In this document: positions 1 through 9,240 of the stretch, piece by piece
How positions within the stretch are numbered: position 1 is the first letter of the stretch
Layout: every line of letters starts with the position of its first letter
Made by a program: the position numbers and the translations under genes
Notes under the pieces: model-generated
Told to the model about the DNA's origin: nothing
The model's database searches: none
What the model saw: only the letters and a program-made list of their open reading frames with translations
DNA from: Lachnospiraceae bacterium
Lineage (GTDB): Bacteria; Bacillota; Clostridia; Lachnospirales; Lachnospiraceae
DNA: 64,000 nt
Direction: 5' to 3'
Assembly (NCBI GenBank): GCA_015057455.1
Contig: SVEH01000013.1
Location: 1-64,000, forward strand

Positions 1-21
1 TTCATGTGTTTTTTGATCCAT
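1..21 (-). CDS. 5' end of a truncated minus-strand gene
   Basis: An ATG at position 21 on the minus strand is preceded by an AAGGAG ribosome site (plus-strand ctcctt at 31-36). It opens a frame reading MDQKTHE before the window ends. Only seven residues are visible, so no function can be given. The ribosome site and spacing make a real start likely. Confidence 0.55.
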
Positions 22-40
22 GTTTAAAATCTCCTTATAA

Positions 41-99
41 TTTTTCTAGTTTTTTAGATTTTTCCGACTTAGTATAGTTTATCCGAAAAACTAGGAAAA
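41..99. promoter_or_regulatory. 14-bp inverted repeat in a leader region
   Basis: Positions 41-54 and 86-99 can pair over 14 bp with one G-T wobble, with a 31-nt loop. The repeat lies between the end of the BspA-like gene and the ribosome site of the truncated gene at 1-21. On the minus strand it would form a hairpin just 5' of that site. No T-run follows on the minus strand, so a leader or mRNA-stability role fits better than a terminator. Confidence 0.4.
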
Positions 100-174
100 T
101 TTAAGGTACTCATGGTTTACCACTTACCTAATCACATGCAAATTAAGGTATTTAAATTTTTATTTAGGCAAATC

Positions 175-3100
175 CTAGGCAGTTGTATGGGCAGAAATTA
201 TATCTGATGGCGCACCTACAACTTCAACATCGTCGATATATGAAGCTGCTCTAATCTTAAATTTGTATTCTTTGTTAGGTAGTAAATGATTGAATACAAT
301 TTGATTTATAGGAGTAGTTTCAATATATTCAAATCTACTAGTTTTATCATTGTATGCATAAATCTTATAAATATCAATGTTTGGAATAGAAGGCCATGCA
401 AGTTTGATTGAGTTGCTAGTGTATGAAGAGATAACAATATCTTTTACAGTAGCAATTGTTGTATAGCCAACGATTTCATCTGACATTTTAGATAAACATT
501 CTACATTATTTATCATTGAAACTCCTGCAACTTTAATCTTTAGATGAGATATTCCATCTAAATTTGAAAATGAAATACAGTTATTAGAAGTTTCATCTAT
601 TGGTACAAAGCATTTTTGCATTGAATTATATGCATATACAATATAGTTAACAGCATCAGGAATAGGAGCCCAACTAAATGTAAGTGAGTTACTAGTTGCT
701 GCAATTACTTCTAAGCCAGAAACTGGTGGAAGAATAGTACTTACACTAACAGCATTAGAAGATGCTATTAATTCCTTAGTTCCTTTAGTTATTTTATATG
801 CAATAACTTTATATTGTTGAATATGACTAGGTACAATACCTGTAAGTAATGCTTTGTTTGTTTTTAATTTACACACATCATCATAAGCTTTTGTTTTTAT
901 ATTAAAATGTAATAAGTGATACTCATTTGTTTCAGGATATTCGTCCCATGATAAAATAACGCTACTTGTGCTATTTTGTTTAACCACAATATTGTTAATT
1001 TTATTTGGTGAACTATATTCTTCTTGGATTCCCAGTGCACTGTTAGGTGAGTTTAAATCATATAAAGGTGGTTCACCTAAAGGATCAAAAGGATTACCAT
1101 TAAATGTGTAACGAGGATCAAATTGTGGATTTATATTAAGCCTTTCATCAGTATAGTAACTGTCTGATGGAACATTTAATCCCTCAATCTTATTTGGATC
1201 TATTATATTATTAAATAAATTTGATACATCATTCATAAAATCAACTTCTTTCAATGATAAACCGTTTAATAGTGCATATGGCGCAAACGTTTGAGTGTTT
1301 ATTGCAGGTATATTCTCTTGTAATGGAGAATTTAATATGTTGTCAATTTCTTGTGAGTCGCCTTCAGTAGGTAGAAAATCTAATAAATTTTCATTTAAAT
1401 CAGACTCTGTAGTAGTATCTGTAGGTTCCTCGGATACAGGTATTTCTACTTCTTGAGGAACAATAGGCTCAGGTTTTGGTTCTGGTTTAGTTTCTGCACC
1501 TTTATTTAATTTAAATAGATCTTTAATGCCAGCCGCATCAGGTGTATTAAAATTATTCTTCTTTTCTGAGTAAAGAGGAATATTTTTTATAGTTGCAAAT
1601 TTATATGCAAATGAATTTGTGGAACAAACAAAATTCAAATTCTCACACTCTAAAAATGCTGAAGGATCAATTGATGTTATACTATTTGGAAGGGTAATAA
1701 TCGACAATTTCGGATTTTTTGAAAATACAAAAGTTCCTATATTTGTCAAACCTTCTTGTATTGTTACTTTAGTTAAATTAGGACATTCGCTAAATGCTGA
1801 AAGTCCAACATCTTTTACTGAAGAAGGGATTGTTACTTCTTCCAAATATATTGTTCCATAAAATGCTTGATCATTAATATGTGAAACATTTGTTGGAATA
1901 GTAAATGCTTTGTCTTGTTTTCCAGCAGGGTATACAAGTAAACATGAACCTTCTTTATTATATAAAACTCCGTCTTTGGCAGAGTAATTATTATTTTCTG
2001 ATGAGACATTAATTGTTGAAAGGTTTCTACAGTGACTAAAAGCACCTTTAGAAACAGTTGTAATATTATTATGAATATTTACTTCAGTTAAACTTTGACA
2101 ATTTGTAAAAGCTGCACAGCCTATAGTAGTTAAATTCTTTGGAAATCTAAAGTTTTCAAGTTTTATACAACCGAAGAATGCAATTTCACCAATGGTTTTC
2201 ATATCATCGGACATATTTACCTTTTGTAGATTACTACAACCTGAAAAAGCACCAGTTTCAATAATATCTATGTTATTTGGAAGGGTTAATTCTTTAAGAT
2301 TATAGCAATTATTAAATGCATTTTTACCAATAGATCGAATATTTTCAGTAAGCTTTATGTTCTCAAGATTTAAGCAGTTAAAAAACGCACAGTTATCAAT
2401 TATTTCAACAGAATCAGGTAAAATAATTTCATGTAAACTTATACAACTAGAAAATGCACCATAACTTATTGTTTTAACACCTGATGGTACAGTGAAAGTT
2501 ACCTCAGTATTTAACTTAGACGGATAAGTTAAGAATATAGTTTCATCATAATTATATAAACATCCATCTATAATTTTATAAGCAGCATTTGTCTCTGAAA
2601 CTTCTATTTGAGATAAGGCTTTACACATGAAAAATACACCTTCTCCAATAGATGTTATATTGTCAGTAAAATATACTGAAGAAAGTTTTGAGCAATTTTC
2701 AAAAGCATAATTACCTATTGAATTCAAAAGTTTTGGAAATTCAATTTCACGAAGAGAAGAACAACCACTAAATGATTTCCAACCTATGCTTGTAACTTTA
2801 TCAGGAATCTTTATTGTTGGTAAAGATTGGCACTTGTGAAACATATAGTTACCAATAGTTTTAAGTTCATATGGTAGTGTGACATCAACTAAGTGTGTAC
2901 ATCCACTGAACAAATAACTTCCAATACTTTGTAATCTTCCTGGCAAATCAACCTTTGTTAAAGATGTACAATTTTCAAAAGCATAATTACCAATAAAAAT
3001 AATTGTCTCTGGAATAGTAATGGAAGATAAGTTTTCGCAACAAGAAAAAGCATAATTGGCTATGGTTGAAATACCCATAGGAATTATGATTGTTCTAATG

Positions 3101-3327
3101 TCTGTTCTTTTATAAAAAGCTCTTTGACCAATTGAATCAATACCCATATCATTAGGAATTGTTACAACTGTATCATTGCCGTTATATTTTTTTAAAACAC
3201 CATCAACAACTAAGAAATCATTAGAGTTATCATGAAAATTATTATTTAACTTAGATTTTTTAGATGCTTTAAGTGGGGAATTTGATTTTTTTCCAAATAG
3301 TCCTGTTTTTGATTTTTTCATTTCCAT
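175..3327 (-). CDS. BspA-like leucine-rich repeat protein with C-terminal fibronectin-III-like domains
   Basis: This 1050-residue protein has about 20 copies of the LRR_5 (BspA/treponemal) unit, pattern IGxxAFxxCxxLxxIxIP, over residues 60-590. Two insertions of the type GCLYN/GVLYN, typical of BspA proteins, interrupt the array. A Glu/Pro/Thr-rich linker follows (about 600-780), then three fibronectin-III-like modules (about 785-1050), each with a Trp/Tyr core and a terminal IxAxT-type strand. BspA-family proteins are usually surface adhesins. Here the N-terminus (MEMKKSKTGLFGKK) is Lys/Ser-rich with no signal peptide, and no C-terminal anchor is seen, so the location is unclear. The start has an AGGGGG ribosome site. 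It lies 54 bp downstream of the transglycosylase gene on the same strand and is probably co-transcribed with it. Confidence 0.9.
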   Translation of the reverse strand: MEMKKSKTGLFGKKSNSPLKASKKSKLNNNFHDNSNDFLVVDGVLKKYNGNDTVVTIPNDMGIDSIGQRAFYKRTDIRTIIIPMGISTIANYAFSCCENLSSITIPETIIFIGNYAFENCTSLTKVDLPGRLQSIGSYLFSGCTHLVDVTLPYELKTIGNYMFHKCQSLPTIKIPDKVTSIGWKSFSGCSSLREIEFPKLLNSIGNYAFENCSKLSSVYFTDNITSIGEGVFFMCKALSQIEVSETNAAYKIIDGCLYNYDETIFLTYPSKLNTEVTFTVPSGVKTISYGAFSSCISLHEIILPDSVEIIDNCAFFNCLNLENIKLTENIRSIGKNAFNNCYNLKELTLPNNIDIIETGAFSGCSNLQKVNMSDDMKTIGEIAFFGCIKLENFRFPKNLTTIGCAAFTNCQSLTEVNIHNNITTVSKGAFSHCRNLSTINVSSENNNYSAKDGVLYNKEGSCLLVYPAGKQDKAFTIPTNVSHINDQAFYGTIYLEEVTIPSSVKDVGLSAFSECPNLTKVTIQEGLTNIGTFVFSKNPKLSIITLPNSITSIDPSAFLECENLNFVCSTNSFAYKFATIKNIPLYSEKKNNFNTPDAAGIKDLFKLNKGAETKPEPKPEPIVPQEVEIPVSEEPTDTTTESDLNENLLDFLPTEGDSQEIDNILNSPLQENIPAINTQTFAPYALLNGLSLKEVDFMNDVSNLFNNIIDPNKIEGLNVPSDSYYTDERLNINPQFDPRYTFNGNPFDPLGEPPLYDLNSPNSALGIQEEYSSPNKINNIVVKQNSTSSVILSWDEYPETNEYHLLHFNIKTKAYDDVCKLKTNKALLTGIVPSHIQQYKVIAYKITKGTKELIASSNAVSVSTILPPVSGLEVIAATSNSLTFSWAPIPDAVNYIVYAYNSMQKCFVPIDETSNNCISFSNLDGISHLKIKVAGVSMINNVECLSKMSDEIVGYTTIATVKDIVISSYTSNSIKLAWPSIPNIDIYKIYAYNDKTSRFEYIETTPINQIVFNHLLPNKEYKFKIRAASYIDDVEVVGAPSDIISAHTTA

Positions 3328-3381
3328 AATTAAAGCCCCCTGAAAATTTGTTTTATCAAAATACGCTATTAAAAATATCGG

Positions 3382-4704
3382 CTAAACTTGTATATCTATT
3401 AATATTTTTTTGTTAGTTTCTTCTTTATTATTATTGTTATTTGAATTTGAATTATTTTGGTTAAAGTACATAGAACTAGCTAATTCTACATTAGGAACGC
3501 GTACTCCTTTTTTTGCTAATGATAAAACTTTATTTACAAAAGTTTGAGCAAAGGATGGAATAACACCATTTTTATCAATATTACCAATGCCAGCAGTATA
3601 TGCAGCTATAGCATAATCTATATTGCCATTGTATCTATTTAGTAATTGTGATAAATACTTAGCGCCACCCATAACATTTTCAATAGGGTTATAGGAATCA
3701 ATTACACCTAGCTCTCTTGCAGTGGCAGGCATAAGTTGCATTAAACCAACTGCACCAGAAGAGGATACCGCATTAGGTTTAAAACCAGACTGTGTATATG
3801 AAATGGCTTTAAGTATGTCTGAAGGAATGTTATATTCCTTAGCAGCATAGTCATAAAGCTCATTATAGTCTTTTATACTTGTAGAGATGTTGTCTATAAG
3901 AGAATCTGCATATATATTATTAGCAGCATATATTTTTGCTGATGTATTTATGGTATTATTAGCAGCAGAACTATTAGCAATAGCACCATTGTTAATATTG
4001 CTTGCTTTTGTAGTGTTGATTGAATTCACTACACTAGTAGAATGTGCTTTGTCTGAACTATTACTACTTGAATTATTGGTAGCTTTCTCAGTAGTAATTG
4101 TTGGTTGTTTTTTATTAGATGTATATTGTTCCATAACTTTTCCAGCAAATGTGCTAGAGTTTAAAGTTACAGTTTTATTAGGGACATTAACCCCTTTATC
4201 TATATAATTTTGAACTTTATTAACATATCCTTGGCAAAAAGAAGGAACACCATTATGTTTAGCAACATTTCCAGGTCCAGCATTATATGCAGCTAAAGCT
4301 AATGAGGTATTTCCATTATATTTTTTTAACATTTGGGATAAATATTTAGCACCACCCATTATATTTTCAACTGGATTATATGCATCATTAACCCCTAATG
4401 ACTTAGCAGTAGCAGGCATAAGTTGCATAATTCCCATGGCTCCGCAGTAAGAAGTAGCATTAGCTCTAAAAGATGATTCAGTTAAAGCTACAGCCTCTAG
4501 TAGTTTCTGTGGAACATTGTACTTCTTAGAAGCAGCAGAAAATATCTGGGAATATGTATATGTTTTGTTATTAATTTTTGAATTAGCTTTGGCTTCATAA
4601 GATGAATAAGAAGCAGTAGAAGCGTTCTTATTAGCCTTAGAAGTATTAGAATTATTCTTTGTTGATGTAGCAGACTTAGTATTAACTAAATTAGTAATAG
4701 CCAT
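3382..4704 (-). CDS. Tandem SLT-domain lytic transglycosylase; second domain lacks the catalytic Glu
   Basis: This 440-residue protein carries two Slt70/MltE-type transglycosylase domains (about 50-165 and 280-395) joined by an Asn/Ser-rich linker. Domain 1 has the full signature: ESSF with catalytic Glu76, GAMGIMQLMPATA, and AAYNAGPGNV. Domain 2 keeps GAVGLMQLMPATA but reads TQSGF, so the catalytic position is Gln305, and AAYNAG has become AAYTAG. Domain 2 is therefore probably inactive and may only bind peptidoglycan. Active SLT domains cleave the glycan strand with 1,6-anhydro formation. No signal peptide is present, so export by a non-Sec route or action on lysis are options. The start has an AAAGGAG site. 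Confidence 0.88.
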   Translation of the reverse strand: MAITNLVNTKSATSTKNNSNTSKANKNASTASYSSYEAKANSKINNKTYTYSQIFSAASKKYNVPQKLLEAVALTESSFRANATSYCGAMGIMQLMPATAKSLGVNDAYNPVENIMGGAKYLSQMLKKYNGNTSLALAAYNAGPGNVAKHNGVPSFCQGYVNKVQNYIDKGVNVPNKTVTLNSSTFAGKVMEQYTSNKKQPTITTEKATNNSSSNSSDKAHSTSVVNSINTTKASNINNGAIANSSAANNTINTSAKIYAANNIYADSLIDNISTSIKDYNELYDYAAKEYNIPSDILKAISYTQSGFKPNAVSSSGAVGLMQLMPATARELGVIDSYNPIENVMGGAKYLSQLLNRYNGNIDYAIAAYTAGIGNIDKNGVIPSFAQTFVNKVLSLAKKGVRVPNVELASSMYFNQNNSNSNNNNNKEETNKKILIDIQV

Positions 4705-4928
4705 AATGTGTCTCCTTTCAAATAAAGTCTAATAGAATTTCGTAGTATTTATTTAGATTTATTATACATTATAGGAGAGAATTTTCAAGAAAAATGTAAA
4801 ATTATGGAATTAATGTATAAAAACTTATTGTCTAAGAATACGGAATAGATAATGAAAGTTTACTGTATAAACTAGAAAATAATAGTAGTAGAATAAGTTT
4901 TATAAATACAAAATAGAATTAAATAAAA

Positions 4929-4958
4929 AAGAACTAGAGGATTACTCCGCTAGCTCTT
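4929..4958 (-). terminator. Intrinsic terminator overlapping the 3' end of the ABC-F gene
   Basis: The arms 4946-4958 and 4929-4941 form a 13-bp stem with one mismatch and a 4-nt loop. On the minus strand it is followed by a run of six T. The ascending arm lies inside the last codons of the ABC-F gene and the stop codon is in the loop. Confidence 0.75.
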
Positions 4959-6903
4959 CCCATTGTTCCATTAAATCTAGTAGCCTTGTATCTAATTCAT
5001 CTTTTTCGTTAGATAAAGGCATAAGTTTACTAATATCAGATGCAATTTCTGGAAGTTGCATCTGTTCTTCAAGTTCAGATATTCGTGTTTCAATAGTTAA
5101 TATTTCTTCTTCAACCTTCTTTAATGCATTTTGACGCTTACGTTCTTTAGCTTGTAATTCTTTGCTTTCTTTCCAACTAAGTTTTGAAGATGAATCACAT
5201 GATTCGACACCTGTAGAATTATCTACAATTAGAGTGTTTAAACTGGCGTTTATTGCATTTGCAGAATTGTTTTGATTTCCGATTACAGGATTTTCTACAA
5301 CTGTCTTTTTTTCTAAATAATAGTCATAATTGCCAAGGTAATTATATAATTCATTGTTAGAAAGAGACATTATGCGTGTAGCAGTTTTATTTATGAAATA
5401 TCTATCATGGGATACATATAAAACTGTACCTGTATATGAATTTAGTGCTTGTTCCAATATATCTTTAGATAATATATCTAAATGGTTTGTAGGCTCATCT
5501 AGTATTAAAAAATTAGCATTTGATAACATAAGCTTTGCTAATGAAAGCCTACCTTTTTCACCACCACTAAGGGATGAAATAGTTTTAAACACATCATCAT
5601 TTGAAAATAAATATGCTGCTAATATGTTTCGAATCTCTGTATTAGTTAGTTCAGGACGCATATCTGATATTTCGTCAAATAGGGTATTGCTTTCATTAAG
5701 TAACTGTTGTTCCTGATCATAATAACCTACTACAACATTAGAACCGTATTTAAAACAACCATTATCCGCAGGGATAAGTTTATTTAAAATCTTTAAAATA
5801 GTAGTTTTTCCTGTTCCATTGGCACCAATTAAAGCAACTTTTTCACCTTTTTTTATTTCAAAACTTAAATCATTGAATAAGTTAAGGCTGTTAAAAGATT
5901 TACTTAGATGCTCAACACTTAATACATCTTTACCACTTTCACATACTGGTTTAAATGCAAGACGCATCATATTATTAGTTTCAATAGGCTTTTGTAGAAC
6001 TTCTATTTTATCTAAAGCTTTTTGTCTACTTTCAGCACGTTTAATTGATTTTTCACGATTAAATGATCGCAATTTATCGATAACTTCTTGTTGGTGCTTA
6101 ATCTGTGCTTGTTGATTTTCATAATGTTTTAACTCGATTTCTTTGCGTTGAGTGTATTTTTGTTGAAAATCACTATAATTTCCACTATAAGTAGTTGCCT
6201 CGGTGTGTTCAATATGTATAATCTTAGTTACTAATTTATTTAGAAAATATCTATCGTGAGATACAATTATAACGGCACCCTTATAGTTTAGTAAGTAATT
6301 TTCTAGCCAATTAATTGAATCTATATCAAGATGGTTTGTAGGTTCATCTAGTATAAGTAAGTCTGGAGAACTAAGAAGTATTTTACCAAGTGTTATTCTT
6401 GTTTTTTGACCTCCAGAGAATTTGTCTAGTGTTTTATTATAATCTTCTTGGGCAAATCCTAGACCTTTTAGGATACCTAAAACTTCACTTTTATAGGCAT
6501 ACCCATTCTCATATTCATATCTTGCATTAAGAGAAGAGTATGTTTTTACTAAGTTATCTAATTCTTCTCCTGTTGCTGATTCTATTTTGTGGTTAATTTC
6601 GTTCATTTGGTGTTCTAAGTCTAATATATGTTGTTTAGAACTTAAGATTTCATCATATAGTGTGTTGTTTCCATCTACATCTTGGTGCTGCGCTAAGTAA
6701 CCTACTGTTGTTGTACCTGCAATGGCAATTGTTCCATTATCAGGGGATATTTTATCCATTATTATCTTTAGTAGTGTTGATTTACCGCAACCATTATCAC
6801 CAACTATGGCTACTTTTTCATTATCTTCAATGCAAAATGTCACATCTGAAAGTATTGTTTTATCTATAAATGATTTTGATATTTTACTGCAATTTAATAT
6901 CAT
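4942..6903 (-). CDS. ABC-F family ATPase (ribosome-associated, Uup/YdiF/YfmR type)
   Basis: This 653-residue soluble protein has two ABC ATPase domains and no membrane segments. Walker A motifs are GDNGCGKS (35-42) and GANGTGKT. Signature motifs are FSGGQKTR and LSGGEKGR, each followed by a LILDEPTNHLD Walker B. The charged interdomain linker and the C-terminal coiled coil (about 570-650) are typical of ABC-F proteins, which bind the ribosomal E site and rescue stalled or antibiotic-bound ribosomes. Whether this one is housekeeping or a resistance determinant cannot be told from sequence. It is monocistronic with a GGAG ribosome site and its own terminator. Confidence 0.92.
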   Translation of the reverse strand: MILNCSKISKSFIDKTILSDVTFCIEDNEKVAIVGDNGCGKSTLLKIIMDKISPDNGTIAIAGTTTVGYLAQHQDVDGNNTLYDEILSSKQHILDLEHQMNEINHKIESATGEELDNLVKTYSSLNARYEYENGYAYKSEVLGILKGLGFAQEDYNKTLDKFSGGQKTRITLGKILLSSPDLLILDEPTNHLDIDSINWLENYLLNYKGAVIIVSHDRYFLNKLVTKIIHIEHTEATTYSGNYSDFQQKYTQRKEIELKHYENQQAQIKHQQEVIDKLRSFNREKSIKRAESRQKALDKIEVLQKPIETNNMMRLAFKPVCESGKDVLSVEHLSKSFNSLNLFNDLSFEIKKGEKVALIGANGTGKTTILKILNKLIPADNGCFKYGSNVVVGYYDQEQQLLNESNTLFDEISDMRPELTNTEIRNILAAYLFSNDDVFKTISSLSGGEKGRLSLAKLMLSNANFLILDEPTNHLDILSKDILEQALNSYTGTVLYVSHDRYFINKTATRIMSLSNNELYNYLGNYDYYLEKKTVVENPVIGNQNNSANAINASLNTLIVDNSTGVESCDSSSKLSWKESKELQAKERKRQNALKKVEEEILTIETRISELEEQMQLPEIASDISKLMPLSNEKDELDTRLLDLMEQWEELAE

Positions 6904-7204
6904 ATTTTATGCTCCATTCTTAAGGGTGTTGTCTTCTTTTTACGAACGGTATTTATTATAAGGGATTTTTTTTGTTTATGCAAGTGGCCTCTGCGCGAGC
7001 TTTAACCTTTTGCATTAGTGACAGAAATTAGGACAATAATATAGCAGGCTTGAGATTGTATATCAGTATAAAAATAAGGGCTAAAAATTTTCTTGAAAAA
7101 ATTTTCAAAAACACCCATAAAAGCGATTACTAGTTTTCGTATTATAATTATATGAAAACTTATTAAATAAATTAAGAGTTATAAGATTATTAAGGAGAGA
7201 TGTT
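6904..7204. other. Divergent intergenic region, AT-rich
   Basis: The region separates the minus-strand ABC-F gene from the plus-strand small anchored protein. A TATAAT at 7143-7148 is a possible -10 for the plus-strand gene, but no convincing -35 lies upstream. A short self-complementary TTGAAAA/TTTTCAA stretch near 7093-7108 is the only other structure seen. Confidence 0.3.
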
Positions 7205-7612
7205 ATGAAGAAGAAAGTTATTATTTCATTATCTGTTGTTGTGTTAGCAGTTTGTTTAGCTTGTGTTATTTATTTCAATAATAAGGGTACTACATATGAA
7301 ATGAAAGTAAGAATTCCAGCAGGAAGTACAGAAGCTTTTGTATGTTCAGATGAGGAGTTTTCACCTGCAAAAGATAATGTTACACTTTCTTGTGGACAAG
7401 GGTTAGAAGAAACGGAAGTATTTTTTGAAACTGTTGAGGTTAAAGAGAAGAATGCATATAGTAATATTAAATTAACTGCCGATAAGCCTGTAAATACTTA
7501 TATAGAAAAAGGTGGTTGGTTTAAAATTTCTGTAGCAGTGCAAAATCCTACTGATGAAGATATTGAGGTTGGTGTTATTATTGATAATGTAAGGGCTGTT
7601 AGAATTGAATAA
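7205..7612 (+). CDS. Small membrane-anchored extracellular protein, unknown function
   Basis: This 135-residue protein begins with a Lys-rich N-terminus and one hydrophobic segment (about 5-25, IISLSVVVLAVCLACVIYF). It is probably an uncleaved anchor or signal peptide, because no clear lipobox or AxA site follows. The remaining ~108 residues look like a small beta-sandwich domain with alternating hydrophobic strands and two Cys residues. I do not recognise the family. An AAGGAGAGATGTT ribosome site precedes the ATG. It stands alone. Confidence 0.7.
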   Translation: MKKKVIISLSVVVLAVCLACVIYFNNKGTTYEMKVRIPAGSTEAFVCSDEEFSPAKDNVTLSCGQGLEETEVFFETVEVKEKNAYSNIKLTADKPVNTYIEKGGWFKISVAVQNPTDEDIEVGVIIDNVRAVRIE

Positions 7613-7675
7613 AGTTGAAAACTAGAATTCATAGCATTTATTAGTAATTGTTATGATTATAGAGGGGCTAATTTG

Positions 7676-7704
7676 TTGAGTTAAATGTTAAAATATGGTA
7701 AAAT
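7676..7704 (+). promoter_or_regulatory. Sigma-A-type promoter of a candidate small RNA
   Basis: TTGAGT (7676-7681), a 17-nt spacer and TAAAAT (7699-7704) make a good vegetative promoter. It does not precede any reading frame with a ribosome site. The predicted start near 7711 is directly followed by two hairpins. Confidence 0.55.
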
Positions 7705-7710
7705 TATTAT

Positions 7711-7806
7711 ATGAAATAGGGAAAATTTACTGTTGATGTAGGGGTATAGCAACAGTAAGGGGTTATTCCAAAAAGAGTTGGTGCTAGTTGGCATCAACTC
7801 TTTTTG
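7711..7806 (+). ncRNA. Candidate ~95-nt small RNA ending in an intrinsic terminator
   Basis: Downstream of the promoter, arms 7727-7735 and 7750-7758 pair perfectly over 9 bp around a 14-nt loop containing GGGG. A second hairpin (7770-7784 with 7791-7805, 15 bp with one G-T wobble, 6-nt loop) ends in TTTTT. No plausible coding frame or ribosome site lies between. I do not recognise the family. The alternative is the terminator of the upstream gene plus an unrelated hairpin, but the promoter placed just before the first hairpin argues for a separate transcript. Confidence 0.5.
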
Positions 7807-7940
7807 CGTCGAAAAACGAATTTGGTGCACAAAGATGTCAAGTAACTGGTGAGTGAGGGATATAGGGAGCTGAAGATGACGTTTCATCTTTGTTTTAGGA
7901 TAAATTTATAGATTTTGTCAAAAATATATAGTATAATTAT

Positions 7941-8046
7941 ATGTAAGAAAGTGTGCAAGTTAATGTGCAAGAAGGTGTGCAAGAAAGTGTACAAGTAAAT
8001 GATGAAGATAATGTGTAAGTTGATGTATAAGTAAATATGCACATGA
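7941..8046 (+). repeat. Degenerate 12-bp tandem repeat upstream of the Fic gene
   Basis: From 7951 the DNA reads as eight successive 12-bp units of the type GTGTGCAAGxxx. Unit starts are 7951, 7963, 7975, 7987, 7999, 8011, 8023 and 8035, with the later units more diverged. In one frame (from 7947) the units encode a VQ-rich peptide, VQVNVQEGVQESVQ, that stops at 8020. A weak promoter (TTGTCA 7915-7920, 16 nt, TTATAT 7937-7942) lies just before the array. Confidence 0.6.
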
Positions 8047-8089
8047 TTATAATGATGATGTGAAAAAATATATTTATAGAGGTGATTTT

Positions 8090-9082
8090 ATGGCTGATTA
8101 TGTGCCACCATATAGAATAACAGATAAAACAACTAATTGTATTTCATCTATTTCAGAGAAATTAGGGAAGATTTCTATTATGAAAAGTATGGAAACTAAG
8201 CCACATTTAAGAAAAAATAATAAGATTAAGTCTATACATGCATCCCTTAAAATTGAAGCAAGTTCTTTGAGTATGGGACAGGTTAGAGATGTTATTCAAG
8301 GTAAGACTGTATTTGGAGAACGTAAAGAAATTCAAGAAGTAAAGAATGCTTATGATGCATATGAAAGAATTAGTACTATTAATCCATATAGTATTAAAGA
8401 TTTACTTAATATGCATGGGATTATGACAAAATATGTAGTAGAAGAGGCGGGTGAATTTCGTAATGGCGAAGAAGGTGTATTTAGTAATGGAGAATGTATT
8501 TTTATGGCTCCACCGGCACAAAGAGTACCGCAACTAATGAATGATTTGTTCAAGTGGATGGATAGGTCTAAAAAAAATGTACATCCTTTGATTATAAGTA
8601 GCGTTTTTCATTACGAATTTGTATTTATTCATCCATTTTCAGATGGTAATGGAAGAATGGCTAGATTATGGCATACAGCTATTCTTTCAAAATGGAATCC
8701 TATTTTTGAATATATACCAATTGAAAGTCAAATAGAAAAGTTTCAAGACGAGTATTATGATGCTATTGCAAAGTGTCATAAAGAGGGAGAATCAACAGTT
8801 TTTATTCAATTTATGCTTGAACAAATAGATAAAATTCTAGATGAATTTGTTGCACAATTGGGAGAAGATAATTATATGCTATCCGAATGTGTTAAGAAAC
8901 TAATTCAAGTAATGGAATTTGATGTGCCGTACTCTAGTAATACATTGATGGGAATGTTAGGATTAAAGTCTAGGGATGGTTTTCGAAGAAATTATTTAAA
9001 TCCAGCAATAGAAGCAGATTTGATTAGAATGACAGTGCCAGACAAACCTAATAGTAGAAATCAGAGATATATTCTAAAATAA
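8090..9082 (+). CDS. Fic-domain protein (AMPylase type, class II-like)
   Basis: This 330-residue protein has the Fic core motif HPFSDGNGRMAR from residue 181. The His is catalytic and the GNGR loop binds the nucleotide. Fic proteins transfer AMP or other nucleotide groups to target proteins. The N-terminal helix carries SLKIEAS (Ser52-Glu56), which matches the class II inhibitory pattern SxxxE except that Ala follows the Glu instead of Gly/Asn. The C-terminal ~80 residues resemble the winged-helix region common in this family. The ATG at 8090 has an AGAGGTG ribosome site. An in-frame GTG 30 nt upstream has none and was not used. The target cannot be predicted. Confidence 0.9.
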   Translation: MADYVPPYRITDKTTNCISSISEKLGKISIMKSMETKPHLRKNNKIKSIHASLKIEASSLSMGQVRDVIQGKTVFGERKEIQEVKNAYDAYERISTINPYSIKDLLNMHGIMTKYVVEEAGEFRNGEEGVFSNGECIFMAPPAQRVPQLMNDLFKWMDRSKKNVHPLIISSVFHYEFVFIHPFSDGNGRMARLWHTAILSKWNPIFEYIPIESQIEKFQDEYYDAIAKCHKEGESTVFIQFMLEQIDKILDEFVAQLGEDNYMLSECVKKLIQVMEFDVPYSSNTLMGMLGLKSRDGFRRNYLNPAIEADLIRMTVPDKPNSRNQRYILK

Positions 9083-9240
9083 AGTTTTGAGATAGGGTAG
9101 GGTTATAGTTGCTTTGCTTGATAGTTATAGGTTGAATATGGATGTATAGGAATTGCTTTAATAATGCTAGCGATTTTAATAGCAAATAATAGTAATAATA
9201 GTAATAATAAAGAGATATTGAAGAAATAAGGAAATAAAAA

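Noticed and set aside
7681-7887. 68-codon minus-strand frame
   Set aside because: Spans the candidate small RNA and its terminator; no ribosome site and no protein-like motifs.
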